NCBI GenBank assembly: GCA_027080995.1
Contig: JALWNT010000101.1
Location: 1-64,000, forward strand
Length of the DNA stretch: 64,000 bases
Reading direction: 5' to 3'
Origin: Campylobacteraceae bacterium
Lineage (GTDB): Bacteria; Campylobacterota; Campylobacteria; Campylobacterales; Sulfurovaceae
The position numbers and the translations under genes are program-made. Positions 1 to 8,632 of this stretch are shown here, in pieces. The notes beneath the pieces are model-generated. The model was not told the origin of the DNA and did no database searches. It saw nothing but the letters and a program-made list of their open reading frames with translations. How positions within the stretch are numbered: the first letter of the stretch is position 1; every line of letters starts with the position of its first letter.

Positions 1-83
1 GGGCGGAGCCCGGCATTGACGGCGTCGCAGTAGAATCCCCGGACGTTGGCCAGGCCGTTTTTGAGGGAATAGAGGGTGAACAT
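1..83 (-). CDS. ArgJ-like N-terminus (partial, runs off the left edge)
   Basis: Only the first 28 codons are in the window. The reading frame opens with ATG at 83 after a good GAGGAG ribosome site and encodes MFTLYSLKNG followed by RGFYCDAVNAGLR. The pattern 'GF..D.V.AGL' near residue 16 resembles the start of ArgJ, the bifunctional ornithine acetyltransferase/N-acetylglutamate synthase of arginine synthesis. The catalytic Thr-autocleavage site would lie outside the window, so the assignment rests on a short N-terminal match and could be wrong. Confidence 0.45.
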   Translation of the reverse strand, partial: MFTLYSLKNGLANVRGFYCDAVNAGLR

Positions 84-115
84 CGGTTGCTCCTCGGTGT
101 AGGATGAGCGTATTA

Positions 116-136
116 TCGCTAAATTTGCATTAGCGA
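116..136. promoter_or_regulatory. Dyad upstream of the argJ-like gene
   Basis: A perfect 7-bp inverted repeat TCGCTAA / TTAGCGA with a 7-nt spacer lies 33 bp upstream of the ATG at 83. A GATAAT-like -10 for the leftward gene sits at its inner edge. The symmetry and position suit a repressor operator; no regulator is identified. Confidence 0.3.
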
Positions 137-277
137 CACGTCATCTGTATACCTCAATTCACCCCGGCAAATTTTTCGCTACACAAATGAATCACTCTCC
201 CTCCTTTACACAATCCGATATGAATAAGATGAAACTATCAGTTTTCTACGACCGACCCCTTTTCTCTCATGACTGAA

Positions 278-1081
278 TTATGGAAGAATCAGCGCACTCA
301 TGTAGCCGACGACACGCTGGGTGTCTCCGCTGGCGTCAGCGCTGGTGCGGTAGTCGAGCAGCTGCGTCTTCCAGCCGTGCTCTTTGGCCGCGGCGATGAT
401 CGCCTTGATCCCAATGATCCCGCAGGCTTCGCACCCTTTGTCGAGGAGTCCGATGTCCTCCTCCGCGACGCCGGCGAGACAGATGTTGTCGAGCTGCCGT
501 GCCTGCTCCAGGGTGTAGAAGTGGCTCAGGTCAGAGCTGATGACCACCGCATTGTCAGGATCGGCCAGCACGGCGTCGATGATTGGTACCAGGGCCGTGT
601 AGTCCACCTTGCCGTAGATCAGCTCCACCACCTTCGCTTCGGGCTCGTAGTGCCGGATGAAGGGGATCTGGGTCTCCGTGCTGTGCTCTTTGTTGTGGGC
701 TTCGGGGACGAAGGTCAGACCGAACTTCGCGGCCAACTCTTCGGCGTAGGCCCGGTCGATCGGCACATCGCCGCAGGGGCTCTCGTAGCGATCCATCAAG
801 CTTGCGCTGACCCCTTCGAAATAGACGTGATGACTGGGGCCGATCACGACCACCCGTTTGGGGCGGGAATTGCCCAGGATCCTATGCGCGATGTTGGCCG
901 TAAAGCCGCTGTAGATGTAGCCCGCGTGCGGGACGATGATCGCCCGGGGCTTCTCCTCCAGGATACTTTTGTCCTTCAACGCTTCGTCAAGGATACCGTT
1001 CCAATGATCGATCATCTTCTCGATCTCGTTGCATGTCGCGGGGTAAAAAGCTCCCCGGTTTCCTGCGATTCTTGTACTCAT
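278..1081 (-). CDS. amrB: AmmeMemoRadiSam system protein B (Memo family)
   Basis: 267-aa Memo-family protein with the conserved metal-site segments PHAGYIYSG, GPSHHVYF and SSDLSHF. It lies 154 bp downstream of the radical SAM and AMMECR1 genes with which this family co-occurs. The start at 1081 is chosen because AGGAG stands 6 nt before it. The frame stays open 36 codons further, to an ATG at 1189, and that extension reads MNRRDFIRG plus a hydrophobic stretch, a Tat-like signal; the upstream ATG has a poorly spaced ribosome site. The biochemical role of the bacterial system is not established. Confidence 0.9.
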   Translation of the reverse strand: MSTRIAGNRGAFYPATCNEIEKMIDHWNGILDEALKDKSILEEKPRAIIVPHAGYIYSGFTANIAHRILGNSRPKRVVVIGPSHHVYFEGVSASLMDRYESPCGDVPIDRAYAEELAAKFGLTFVPEAHNKEHSTETQIPFIRHYEPEAKVVELIYGKVDYTALVPIIDAVLADPDNAVVISSDLSHFYTLEQARQLDNICLAGVAEEDIGLLDKGCEACGIIGIKAIIAAAKEHGWKTQLLDYRTSADASGDTQRVVGYMSALILP

Positions 1082-1186
1082 TTTCTGCTCCTTTTTCTTA
1101 TCTTTATTATCGTTTTTTGAGGCATGAAGAAATAAGGGGATACTCATCATAAAACAACTGATCCCTCTTATGAAATCTCTTCGATT

Positions 1187-1221
1187 CATTCTCCATTCTC
1201 CATTCTCAATCCTCCATCCCT
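1187..1221. repeat. Heptamer tandem repeat (CATTCTC)
   Basis: Three exact CATTCTC units (1187-1207) followed by two degenerate ones in the spacer between the Memo and radical SAM genes. It belongs to the class of 7/8-nt tandem repeats found in most long spacers of this window. The alternative upstream ATG of the Memo gene lies inside it. Confidence 0.7.
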
Positions 1222-1235
1222 GAGAAGCCTGCTTC

Positions 1236-2264
1236 TCAGGCCCAAACCCCTTCGATCGCCCGATGACAGGCGGGGCAGTGGCCGTTTTCGAGGATGTTTT
1301 TGGTCACGTGATACCCCCGCCGGACGATCAGCTCCAGGCCGCAGCCGGGGCAGTGGGTGATGCCGTCGGTGGGGACGTTGCCCATATAGATGTAGGCCAG
1401 GCCCGCTTCTCGGCCGATCCGCTCCGCCCGCCGGAGTGTCTCCAGGGGGGTGGGGAGCTTGTCGTTGACCTTGTAGTCGGGATGAAAGGCGCTGATATGC
1501 CAGGGGGTGTAGGGGTCGAGCTCCCTGGCGATAAACTCGGCGATCTTGGTCAGCTCCTCGTCGCTGTCGTTATCCCCCGGGACGATCAGCGTCGTACACT
1601 CGACCCAGAATCCCCCTGCTTTGAGGCGCTTGAGTGTATCAAGAACCCCCTCCAGGGATCCTTTGAGGGTCTTCTTGTAATATTCGGGGTTGAAACCCTT
1701 GATGTCGATGTTGAAGCCGTCGATGACCCCCTTCATATCCTCGATCACTTCGGGGGTTTCCAGGCCGTTGCTGACAAAGACGTTTTTGATCCCGTGTTCT
1801 TTGGCCAGGAGCGCCACATCCCGGGCAAAGGGGTAGAAGATCGTCGGCTCGTTGTAGGTGTAGGCGATGGATTTGCACCCTTTTTCGATCGCCAGGGCCA
1901 CGATCTGCTCGGGGGTGACATCGTAGCTGCCGCTGAGATCCTTGGTCTGGGAGATTTGCCAGTTCTGGCAGAAGGGGCACTGGAAGTTGCACCCCACCGT
2001 TCCCAAAGACAAGGCGAAGCTCGCCGGCAGGAAATGGTACAGCGGCTTCTTCTCGATGGGATCGATGTTCAGCGCCGAGACCTTGCCGTAAACCAGGGTC
2101 TTGAGCCGGCCTCCTTCGTTTTTGTTGACGCCGCAGATGCCGACTTGCCCCTCTTTGAGCTTGCAGTAGTGGCGGCAGAGCTCACAGACGATCCGATCGC
2201 CCTCTTTGCGATAAAAGTCCGAATATCCCCGCTCTTCGAGGGGGGTGACGGTTTTCTTAGTCAT
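1236..2264 (-). CDS. amrS: AmmeMemoRadiSam system radical SAM enzyme
   Basis: 342-aa radical SAM protein. The [4Fe-4S] CxxxCxxC motif is C92-C96-C99 within GTVGCNFQCPFC. An N-terminal cysteine cluster (C27, C30, C34, C44) and a C-terminal CPGC/CPAC pair, probably a zinc ribbon, match the architecture of this subfamily. It resembles pyruvate formate-lyase activating enzymes but has no PflB partner here. The 8-nt overlap with the upstream AMMECR1 gene and the Memo gene downstream give the full three-protein set. Substrate unknown. Confidence 0.93.
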   Translation of the reverse strand: MTKKTVTPLEERGYSDFYRKEGDRIVCELCRHYCKLKEGQVGICGVNKNEGGRLKTLVYGKVSALNIDPIEKKPLYHFLPASFALSLGTVGCNFQCPFCQNWQISQTKDLSGSYDVTPEQIVALAIEKGCKSIAYTYNEPTIFYPFARDVALLAKEHGIKNVFVSNGLETPEVIEDMKGVIDGFNIDIKGFNPEYYKKTLKGSLEGVLDTLKRLKAGGFWVECTTLIVPGDNDSDEELTKIAEFIARELDPYTPWHISAFHPDYKVNDKLPTPLETLRRAERIGREAGLAYIYMGNVPTDGITHCPGCGLELIVRRGYHVTKNILENGHCPACHRAIEGVWA

Positions 2265-2832
2265 TGGGTTCCTCCTTGATCTTTTCGGCCTGGTAGGTGT
2301 AGATCACCGGGTGCATCTGCAGGCAGTTGGGGACCAGTCCCGCCTTTTGGCAGAGGGTGGCGAAAAAGCTGTCGAAATCGGGCAGCTGCTCCCAGACACT
2401 GGGCAGATAGGTCGCCTGATAGTTCCCCAGACGCAGGACTACCCCGTCGATGCCGGGGCGGATCTTGCGCCGTAGATCCTCTACGTCGGTGTAAGGCAGC
2501 TCCTTCGGCGGGCTCAGCAGCGAAATTTCGATCTCCAGTTTGTCGAATTCATCGGGTCGTACCGGACGAAAGCGCGGATCGCTGAAGGCGGCGGCCTTGG
2601 CGTTATGGATCAGATCGTCGATCAGGGGCTGATGGGCGATGATCGATCCGATGCAGCCGCGTAGCTGATGGTTTTCGTTCAGCGTTACAAAAGCCGCTCC
2701 CGGCTCGGCGAGCCAGGGGTGTTCGCGTAGCAGCGCTTCCCGATCAAGCAATTTCTTTCCGGTCAACTCTTCGGCGATCGCTTTGCGGGCGATCTCCAAC
2801 ATTACTTTACTTTTTTCTTTATCTATACTCAT
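2257..2832 (-). CDS. amrA: AmmeMemoRadiSam system protein A (AMMECR1 domain)
   Basis: 191-aa AMMECR1-domain protein with the signature LRGCIGS at about residue 59 and the family motif DPRFRPV. The start has AAAGGAG 6-7 nt upstream. It is the first gene of the leftward operon amrA-amrS-amrB. AMMECR1 is conserved from archaea to humans but its molecular function is unsettled; co-occurrence with a radical SAM enzyme and Memo suggests a shared modification pathway. Confidence 0.92.
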   Translation of the reverse strand: MSIDKEKSKVMLEIARKAIAEELTGKKLLDREALLREHPWLAEPGAAFVTLNENHQLRGCIGSIIAHQPLIDDLIHNAKAAAFSDPRFRPVRPDEFDKLEIEISLLSPPKELPYTDVEDLRRKIRPGIDGVVLRLGNYQATYLPSVWEQLPDFDSFFATLCQKAGLVPNCLQMHPVIYTYQAEKIKEEPND

Positions 2833-2928
2833 CTTTTCTCCTTTTGCTTAAATCTAAATTAAAATACCATAGAAATTATTTGCACCATGCTACTTGAGTA
2901 GCAGAAGGGAAGCCGGAGCCGGAGATGA

Positions 2929-2934
2929 TATAAT
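2929..2934 (+). promoter_or_regulatory. -10 box (TATAAT) of rpe
   Basis: A perfect TATAAT lies 38 bp upstream of the rpe start and is followed by TGCC, a discriminator shared with the dnaG and mnmH promoters here. A -35 box is not evident, as is common for the main sigma factor in this phylum. Confidence 0.6.
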
Positions 2935-2972
2935 TGCCAAAATCAAGCCTATCCAGGGCAAAAGGAGAGCTG

Positions 2973-3614
2973 ATGCTCGTAGCCCCCAGTATTCTTTCCG
3001 CCGATTTCGGCCTACTCGCCGAAGAGGTCCGCGCCATCTGCGATGCCGGGTGCGACCTGGTCCACGTGGATGTGATGGACGGCCATTTCGTCCCCAATAT
3101 GACGATCGGTCCCGTCGTTGTCGAGGCCGTCGCAAAAGCGGCGACCAAACCTCTGGATGTACACCTGATGGTGGAGGACAACAACTTCTTTGTCGATCTT
3201 TTTGCTCCGCTCAAACCGGAGTTTATCTCTTTCCACTTCGAGAGCGAACGCCACCCCAACCGGATGGCCCACAAGATCCGATCCCTGGGGATCCGCCCCT
3301 CGATGGTCCTCAATCCCCATACCCTGCCGGAGGTGACCGAATACCTCCTGGAAGATCTGGATATGGTGCTGCTGATGAGTGTTAACCCCGGATTCGGCGG
3401 CCAGAAATTTATTCCCAATGTCATCGAGCGGGCCCAGCGGCTCAAAGAGCTGATCGAAAAGCGCAACCCGAACTGCCTCATCGAAGTCGACGGCGGAGTC
3501 AGTGACGCCAACATCGCCCAGCTCAAAGCCGCGGGTGTTGATGTGGCCGTCGCCGGCAGCTATGTCTTCAAGCATCCGAAGGGGTATCGCGAAGCGATCG
3601 CCTCCTTGAAATGA
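2973..3614 (+). CDS. rpe: Ribulose-phosphate 3-epimerase
   Basis: 213-aa TIM-barrel enzyme interconverting ribulose 5-phosphate and xylulose 5-phosphate in the pentose phosphate pathway. It opens with the classic MLVAPSILSADF and carries the metal-site segments HVDVMDGHFVPN and DVHLMV, plus MSVNPGFGGQ and VDGGV. The ATG at 2973 is chosen over an in-frame ATG at 2934 because AAAGGAG precedes it and family homology starts there. A spacer then separates it from trpF and the exonuclease; in other Campylobacterota rpe is also near a dnaQ-like gene. Confidence 0.96.
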   Translation: MLVAPSILSADFGLLAEEVRAICDAGCDLVHVDVMDGHFVPNMTIGPVVVEAVAKAATKPLDVHLMVEDNNFFVDLFAPLKPEFISFHFESERHPNRMAHKIRSLGIRPSMVLNPHTLPEVTEYLLEDLDMVLLMSVNPGFGGQKFIPNVIERAQRLKELIEKRNPNCLIEVDGGVSDANIAQLKAAGVDVAVAGSYVFKHPKGYREAIASLK

Positions 3615-4148
3615 GGAATGAGGAATGAGGGGATTTCGTCGTTTGTCGTTTGAACGGGGCTTCGCCCCTCTTTGTCGTTTGAGTTTTGTCGGCAGTCGGC
3701 AGTCGACAGTCGGCAGTGATGTCGCCTTTGGCGACGGCATTGGGCATTGGGCATTGGGAAGTACCTTTGGCGACGTTATTGGTATATTGGTGTATTGGTA
3801 TATTGGGGATGTTTTTCGTCGTTTGTCCTTTGTCGTTGGTCGTTGGAGGCTGGTCGGCAGTATCGTAGGTTTGGCCGTGCCAAACGTTTCCGTCACCCCT
3901 CTGTTTACATGGTCGAAGCCAATCTTCTTTACAGTATCGTGCGTTTATGTGCGTTTGACATGGTCAAACCTACAGGATATTATCCTCGTGGGACTGAAGT
4001 CCCGCCTCCTAATTTATCGTGCTATGTGCTATGTGCTACGTGCTACGATCACTCGATTTCTGGTTACCAGTTACTCGTTACCGATTTCCAAAACTCGGTT
4101 CCTCGTTCCTCATTCTTCATTCCTCGTTTTACCTGCAAGGAGGATTCC
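3615..4148. repeat. Modular repeat island between rpe and trpF
   Basis: No credible gene in this 534-bp gap. It holds consecutive blocks of exact short tandem repeats: GAGGAAT x2 (from 3613), GTCGGCA x4 (3688-3717), GCATTGG x3 (3737-3757), 8-mers of the TATTGGTA type (about 3778-3807), GTGCTAT/C x4 (4019-4046) and TTCCTCG-like x4 (4099-4126). Two 3-nt-loop palindromes, GGGGC-TTC-GCCCC (3656-3668) and GTCGCC-TTT-GGCGAC (3721-3735), sit between blocks. The first ~180 bp shares its module order with 62746-62520 read in reverse. Confidence 0.8.
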
Positions 4149-4742
4149 TTGCGGGTAAAGATCTGCGGCCTTACGAATTACGACGACGCGATGCTCGCCG
4201 TTGAAGCCGGAGCGGATGCTTTGGGGTTTGTCTTCTATCCAAAGTCCCCTCGTTATATCGAGCCGGAAAAAGCCCGGCAGATCATCGATCGGCTTCCGCC
4301 TTTCGTAGAGAAAGTCGGGCTTTTCGTCGAGGAGAGTGCGCAGCGGATCACCGAGCTCTCCCGATCGAGCGGAATTACCCTGGCGCAGATCCATTTCGAT
4401 GTGGATGAGACTTTTTTGGCGGCGATCGACTTTCCGACGCTGCCGGTGGTGCGGGCGCGCCGCCCCGAGGATTTGGAGCGTTTCGCCGGCCGCTATCGGC
4501 TGGTGGACGCCTATTGCGAAGAGTACGGCGGCAGCGGAAAACGGCTGGCGCTGGAGTGGTTCGCCGGGCGGGACAACTCCCGGATCATCATCGCCGGAGG
4601 CCTGAGCCCCGAGAATGTAACGGAACTCGAAGGCTACGGCTTCTACGCCTGCGACGTCAGCAGCGGGACGGAAGCCTCCAAAGGGCGCAAAGATCCCGAG
4701 AAAATCCGAAAGTTCGTGGCGAATGCAAAAAGTCTTCGATGA
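4149..4742 (+). CDS. trpF: Phosphoribosylanthranilate isomerase
   Basis: 197-aa (beta/alpha)8 enzyme of tryptophan synthesis acting on N-(5'-phosphoribosyl)anthranilate. It begins LRVKICGLTN with the catalytic Cys, continues with ALGFVFYPKSPRYI and ends with the phosphate-site loop IIAGGLSPENV. The start is TTG at 4149, preceded by AAGGAGG; the in-frame upstream stretch translates spacer repeats. The last 20 nt overlap the next gene, so the two are probably co-translated. No other trp genes are present. Confidence 0.95.
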   Translation: MRVKICGLTNYDDAMLAVEAGADALGFVFYPKSPRYIEPEKARQIIDRLPPFVEKVGLFVEESAQRITELSRSSGITLAQIHFDVDETFLAAIDFPTLPVVRARRPEDLERFAGRYRLVDAYCEEYGGSGKRLALEWFAGRDNSRIIIAGGLSPENVTELEGYGFYACDVSSGTEASKGRKDPEKIRKFVANAKSLR

Positions 4743-5499
4743 GTTGACGAACGCGTTCAGGCGTGCGGACGGGGAAATCTCCTACGAAGCTTTCGACCGG
4801 ATCGTCCGCAAACACGCAACACTGCTCGAAGACAGTGAAACGATCTTTCTGCTTCTGCAGGCGTCGGGCTATCCCATCGAAGAGACCGTAAGCGGCTATC
4901 GGCTCTCTACGATGTTCACCCCCTGGCCGAAGCAGGAGTACTGCATCGTCGACATCGAAACCAACGGCGCCAAACCGGGACGTTCCCAGGTCATCGAGAT
5001 CGGAGCGGTCAAGCTCAAAGAGGGGGAGGTCGTCGACCGCTTCGAGACTTTCGTCGCCTGCGCCTACCTCCCCGATCACATCGTCCGGCTTACCGGGATC
5101 GAGCCCGTGGATCTCGCCGACGCCCCCAGCCGCAAAGAGGCCCTAACCCGCCTGCGCCGTTTCCTTGGCGACGCCGTCTTCGTCGCGCACAATGCCGGAT
5201 TCGACTACAGCTTCCTCAACGCTTCCTTTCAGCGCTTCGGCCTGGGCCCCATCGGCAATCCGGTGCTTTGCACCATCGACCTGGCCCGCCGGACCTTCGA
5301 GAGCGAACGCTACGGCCTGGCCTACCTCAACGAAAAGCTCGATTTGGGGATGCAGGCTCACCACCGCGCCTACAACGACGCCCTGGCAACGTCGAAAGTG
5401 CTACTAAAATCTTTTGAAAATATTCCTGAATATGTCAAGACGACGGATGAATTGATTCGCTTTTCGAAATCGTCACGGAAAGAGAGGAAAAAGAATTGA
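4723..5499 (+). CDS. DnaQ-like 3'-5' exonuclease (DEDDh family)
   Basis: 258 aa. Residues ~70-240 form an RNase T/DnaQ exonuclease domain with Exo I (DIETNG), Exo II (HNAGFDYSFL) and Exo III (HRAYNDA), giving the complete D-E-D-D-h set. About 65 residues precede it without a recognised domain. It overlaps trpF by 20 nt. In Campylobacterota this protein is annotated as the epsilon-like proofreading subunit of DNA polymerase III; whether it proofreads here or acts in repair or RNA processing is not settled by sequence. Confidence 0.88.
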   Translation: MQKVFDELTNAFRRADGEISYEAFDRIVRKHATLLEDSETIFLLLQASGYPIEETVSGYRLSTMFTPWPKQEYCIVDIETNGAKPGRSQVIEIGAVKLKEGEVVDRFETFVACAYLPDHIVRLTGIEPVDLADAPSRKEALTRLRRFLGDAVFVAHNAGFDYSFLNASFQRFGLGPIGNPVLCTIDLARRTFESERYGLAYLNEKLDLGMQAHHRAYNDALATSKVLLKSFENIPEYVKTTDELIRFSKSSRKERKKN

Positions 5500-5513
5500 G
5501 AATGGAGGATTAA

Positions 5514-5615
5514 GGATTTTGGATTTTGGATTTTGGATTAGAAGGCTTGACAAAGATTGTCAGGTGATTTAAACTACCCACTACCCACTACCCACTACCC
5601 ACTACCCACTACCCA
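5514..5615. repeat. Heptamer tandem repeats (GGATTTT, CTACCCA)
   Basis: Two blocks in the 119-bp spacer between the converging exonuclease and cysK genes: GGATTTT x3 plus a partial unit (5514-5540) and six perfect CTACCCA units (5574-5615) ending 3 bp before the cysK stop. Too short and spacer-less to be CRISPR. Confidence 0.85.
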
Positions 5616-5618
5616 CTC

Positions 5619-6533
5619 TCACTCAAACAGGTCGGTCGATAGATATCTTTCCGCGGTATCGGGTAGAATCGTGACGATGGTTTTACCAACGTTTTCGGGG
5701 CGCTGGGCCAGGCGGTAAGCCGCGGCGAGGTTGGCGCCGGAGGAGATGCCCACCAGCAGCCCCGCTTTGCGGGCGGCCTCTCTGGCGAAGGCGAAAGCCT
5801 CCTCGTCGGAGATTGTCAAGACCTCGTCAATGAGGTTGACATCCAAATTGTCGGGGATGAACCCCGCACCGATTCCCTGGATCTTGTGGGGACCGGCGGA
5901 GCCTTGACTGATGGCCGGCGAATCAAGCGGCTCCACGGCAACGAGTTTTAGATCGGGAATCCGGGCTTTCAGGCCTCGTCCCGTCCCACTGAATGTCCCG
6001 CCGGTACCGACCCCCGAGACGAAGATATCCACTGCGCCATCAGTAGCCTCCAGGATCTCCCGGGCGGTTGTCATCTCGTGGACAGCGGGATTGTCGGGAT
6101 TGGAAAATTGATCGGGAATCCAGGCTTTGTCGAACTCTTTGCACAGGCGTTTGGCTTCGTCGATGGCACCCTGCATCCCCTCCCCCGCCGGAGTGAGGAC
6201 CAATTCGGCCCCCAGGTGCTTCAGAAGCTTTCTTCGTTCCAGGCTCATCGACTCGGGCATGGTCAGAATCAGCCGCAGCCCCCGGAGTGCGCAGATCAGA
6301 GCCAGACCGATGCCGGTGTTGCCGCTGGTAGGTTCGATGATGACCGTTTCGGCGTCGATCTCTCCCCGATTCAGCGCTCCTTCGATCATCGCTTTGGCGA
6401 TGCGGTCCTTGACCGAGGAGCCGGGGTTGAAGTACTCCGCCTTCGCCAGGAGCGTGGCGTGCGTATCGAGATAGTCGAGACGCACAAGAGGGGTGTTGCC
6501 GATCGCTTCGCTGATATCATCAAAAATCATCAT
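5619..6533 (-). CDS. cysK: Cysteine synthase A (O-acetylserine sulfhydrylase)
   Basis: 304-aa PLP enzyme making cysteine from O-acetylserine and sulfide. The PLP lysine is in SSVKDR (about residue 42), the substrate loop is PTSGNTG, and the phosphate loop is GVGTGGTFSGTGR. Length is normal. Its start overlaps the carbonic anhydrase stop by 4 nt (ATGA), so the two genes are translationally coupled. Either of two adjacent ATG codons could be the start. Confidence 0.96.
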   Translation of the reverse strand: MMIFDDISEAIGNTPLVRLDYLDTHATLLAKAEYFNPGSSVKDRIAKAMIEGALNRGEIDAETVIIEPTSGNTGIGLALICALRGLRLILTMPESMSLERRKLLKHLGAELVLTPAGEGMQGAIDEAKRLCKEFDKAWIPDQFSNPDNPAVHEMTTAREILEATDGAVDIFVSGVGTGGTFSGTGRGLKARIPDLKLVAVEPLDSPAISQGSAGPHKIQGIGAGFIPDNLDVNLIDEVLTISDEEAFAFAREAARKAGLLVGISSGANLAAAYRLAQRPENVGKTIVTILPDTAERYLSTDLFE

Positions 6534-7183
6534 TCGCTTCCCAAAGGCTTGAATTCTAGCTCGCTTTCGTCGAAATAGAGGATCTCTCCCGTCGCCAAGT
6601 CATAATGCCATCCGTGAAGGAAGAGTCTGCCCGCATCGACCCGGCGACGCACGGCGGGATAACTCAAAAGGTTTTCCAATTGGAAGACCACCGAAGCTTT
6701 CTCGGCGAAATCCCGCTGGGCTTCGCGACTCTCCTCGGACAAGCTCCGACGTGCCATCGAACAGGCGTCGGTCCCCAGCTGAAGCCATTTGTAAGTGTGG
6801 ATATTCTCTTCATCGACCGTTTCGGGAGTCTCCAGGACCTCGAAACAGGCTTTGATCGCCCCGCAGTCGGAGTGGCCACAGACGATGATGTCGCTGACTT
6901 CAAGATGGGTCACGGCATATTCGATGGCGGCGGCGGTGGCGTGAAAATCGTTGTCCGGAGAGAAGGGGGGAACGAAGTTCCCGACATTGCGCAGAATAAA
7001 GAGATCCCCCGGGCCGCTGCCCGTGATCATATTGGGCATGACCCGGCTGTCGCTGCATCCGATGAAGAGTGCTTTGGGGTTTTGTCCCTCCTCCACCAGC
7101 TTTTTGAAGCGCTCTTCATTTTTTTTAAATTTGACGCTGCGAAAATACTGATGCCCCTTTTCAAATTCGCTGATTTTGTTCAT
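6530..7183 (-). CDS. Beta-class carbonic anhydrase
   Basis: 217-aa zinc enzyme hydrating CO2. Ligand and dyad motifs are GCSDSR (Cys, Asp-Arg dyad) and CGHSDCGA (His, Cys). The chosen ATG at 7183 has GGAGA 7 nt upstream and gives the usual N-terminus; the frame extends 11 codons further. It precedes cysK with a 4-nt overlap. A bicarbonate supply role would fit an organism fixing CO2 by the reductive TCA cycle, which is inference from lineage. Confidence 0.94.
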   Translation of the reverse strand: MNKISEFEKGHQYFRSVKFKKNEERFKKLVEEGQNPKALFIGCSDSRVMPNMITGSGPGDLFILRNVGNFVPPFSPDNDFHATAAAIEYAVTHLEVSDIIVCGHSDCGAIKACFEVLETPETVDEENIHTYKWLQLGTDACSMARRSLSEESREAQRDFAEKASVVFQLENLLSYPAVRRRVDAGRLFLHGWHYDLATGEILYFDESELEFKPLGSE

Positions 7184-7235
7184 GGTTCTTTCTCCTTTCA
7201 GCTTCCTAAATGCCACTCAATTTGCCATCCGATAG

Positions 7236-8249
7236 TCAACATTCGACATCAGCGATGCTCCAGCCGATCTTTCGACCGGCGAAGAGAGGAACGACTTCGC
7301 CGTATTTCTCGGGGACTTGCATCGGAGTATCGACGAGACGTACCTTTTTGGCCGGGGGGTCGATCTGGTAGATCTCCCGGGCGTTGAGGGAGATAAAGTG
7401 CTGAAGATTTTCCAGTTTACCGTGGCGGGCGAAGAGCTCCGCCAACGCCGGCAGGGCTATCGGTGCGGTAAAGACACCGGCGGCGCATCCGGGGGCCTCT
7501 TTGGCGTGGCGGGGGTGCGGCGCACTGTCGGAACCGAACATCACCTTGGGGTGGGCGCTCAAAGCCGCATGAAGCAGAGCTTCCCGATCTTCGGGGCGCT
7601 TGGCGATGGGCTTGCAAAAAAGGTGGGGCTGCAGCATCCCTCCCGCTACATCGTCGAGGGTGATCAGCAGATGGTGCAGGGTGATCGTGGCGTAGAGGTT
7701 GGGGTGCCGCTCCAGGGCCTCCAGGCTTGCCGCGTCGGTGATGTGCTCCATGACGATGCTCAGCTCCGGAAAGGCGACGGCCAACTCTTCGTAGATGGGG
7801 ACGAACTCCCTCTCCCGATCCAGAACGAAACCGCCGGTCTCCCCGTGGATGCACAGGGGAATACCCAGCTCACTCATCGCCTCCAGAGCCGGACGGAGCG
7901 TTTCGACGTCGAAACCGCTGACGCCCCCCTCACTGTTGGTCGTGATTCCGGCGGGATAGAGCTTGATCGCGGTAACCTCCTCGGCCAGGGGAGCAAGAAA
8001 GTCAAAATCGTACTCCGGTTTGAAAAAGAGCGTCATGTAGGGCTCGAAGCACTCCTCTCCCGCCGCGTCGAGAATACGACGGCGGTAGGCGCGTAGCATT
8101 TCGCCGTCGGTGATCGGCGGGACGAGGTTGGGCATGATCAGAGCGCCGCTGAAGCTGCGGGCACTGAGCGGCGCGACGGTGTGCAGCATATCGCCGTCGC
8201 GCAGGTGCAGGTGCATATCGAGAGGTTCATGCAAAATAATCTCGGTCAT
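7236..8249 (-). CDS. pyrC: Dihydroorotase
   Basis: 337-aa amidohydrolase of pyrimidine synthesis (carbamoyl aspartate to dihydroorotate). The zinc motif HLHLRDG is at residues ~12-18, the carbamylated lysine is in AIKLYPAG, and further ligands are in CIHGE, MEHITD and FGSDSAPH. This is the short homodimeric type. The start at 8249 (MTEIILHEP) overlaps the yidD stop by 4 nt; the frame extends 17 more codons inside yidD but homology begins at the chosen ATG. Confidence 0.95.
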   Translation of the reverse strand: MTEIILHEPLDMHLHLRDGDMLHTVAPLSARSFSGALIMPNLVPPITDGEMLRAYRRRILDAAGEECFEPYMTLFFKPEYDFDFLAPLAEEVTAIKLYPAGITTNSEGGVSGFDVETLRPALEAMSELGIPLCIHGETGGFVLDREREFVPIYEELAVAFPELSIVMEHITDAASLEALERHPNLYATITLHHLLITLDDVAGGMLQPHLFCKPIAKRPEDREALLHAALSAHPKVMFGSDSAPHPRHAKEAPGCAAGVFTAPIALPALAELFARHGKLENLQHFISLNAREIYQIDPPAKKVRLVDTPMQVPEKYGEVVPLFAGRKIGWSIADVEC

Positions 8250-8626
8250 CCAAAAGCCTTCACAATGAGATAGGTCTTTCCCTTTATGGGAACGATCCAA
8301 TATTTTATGGCGAAATCGCTGTGGGGAGGGTTAGGCAGCGGATGAAGCGTGTGCGCGATCCGAATCGGATTGGCCATCCTTACGGAGGCGGGCGGGTTCC
8401 ATCGGACCTTCGGATAGTCGATGCCTCCGGGAAAGAGCTGGTTGCAGCGCAGGATCCGCAAAGCACTCGCAGCAAACGCCCGATCGGGGCGCTCGAATTC
8501 GAACTGCTGCGCGGCGTATTCACTGCAGGTGGGATAGTAACGGCAACTCCCCGGCAGCATCCTGGAGATGTACTGATAGCCTCGGATCGGGGCGAGAAAG
8601 AATCGTTTGAATTTGGGTCTTTGCAT
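8246..8626 (-). CDS. yidD: Membrane protein insertion efficiency factor YidD
   Basis: 126-aa member of the YidD family, a small membrane-associated protein that assists YidC-dependent insertion. Family signature: LPGSCRYYPTCSEYA (about residues 24-38), then LRCNQLFPGGIDYP. The C-terminal tail of ~45 residues is longer than in most YidD proteins. It is separated from its usual rpmH-rnpA-yidC partners and instead overlaps pyrC by 4 nt. TATACT at 8633-8638 leaves only 6 nt to the ATG, suggesting a leaderless transcript. Confidence 0.93.
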   Translation of the reverse strand: MQRPKFKRFFLAPIRGYQYISRMLPGSCRYYPTCSEYAAQQFEFERPDRAFAASALRILRCNQLFPGGIDYPKVRWNPPASVRMANPIRIAHTLHPLPNPPHSDFAIKYWIVPIKGKTYLIVKAFG

Positions 8627-8632
8627 GAGCGA

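Noticed and set aside
3747-4148. 134-codon N-terminal extension of trpF
   Set aside because: It translates heptamer repeats; TrpF homology and an AAGGAGG site begin at the TTG at 4149.
5574-5615. Regular repeat that might be a CRISPR array
   Set aside because: Units are 7 bp and contiguous with no spacers; no cas genes in the window.
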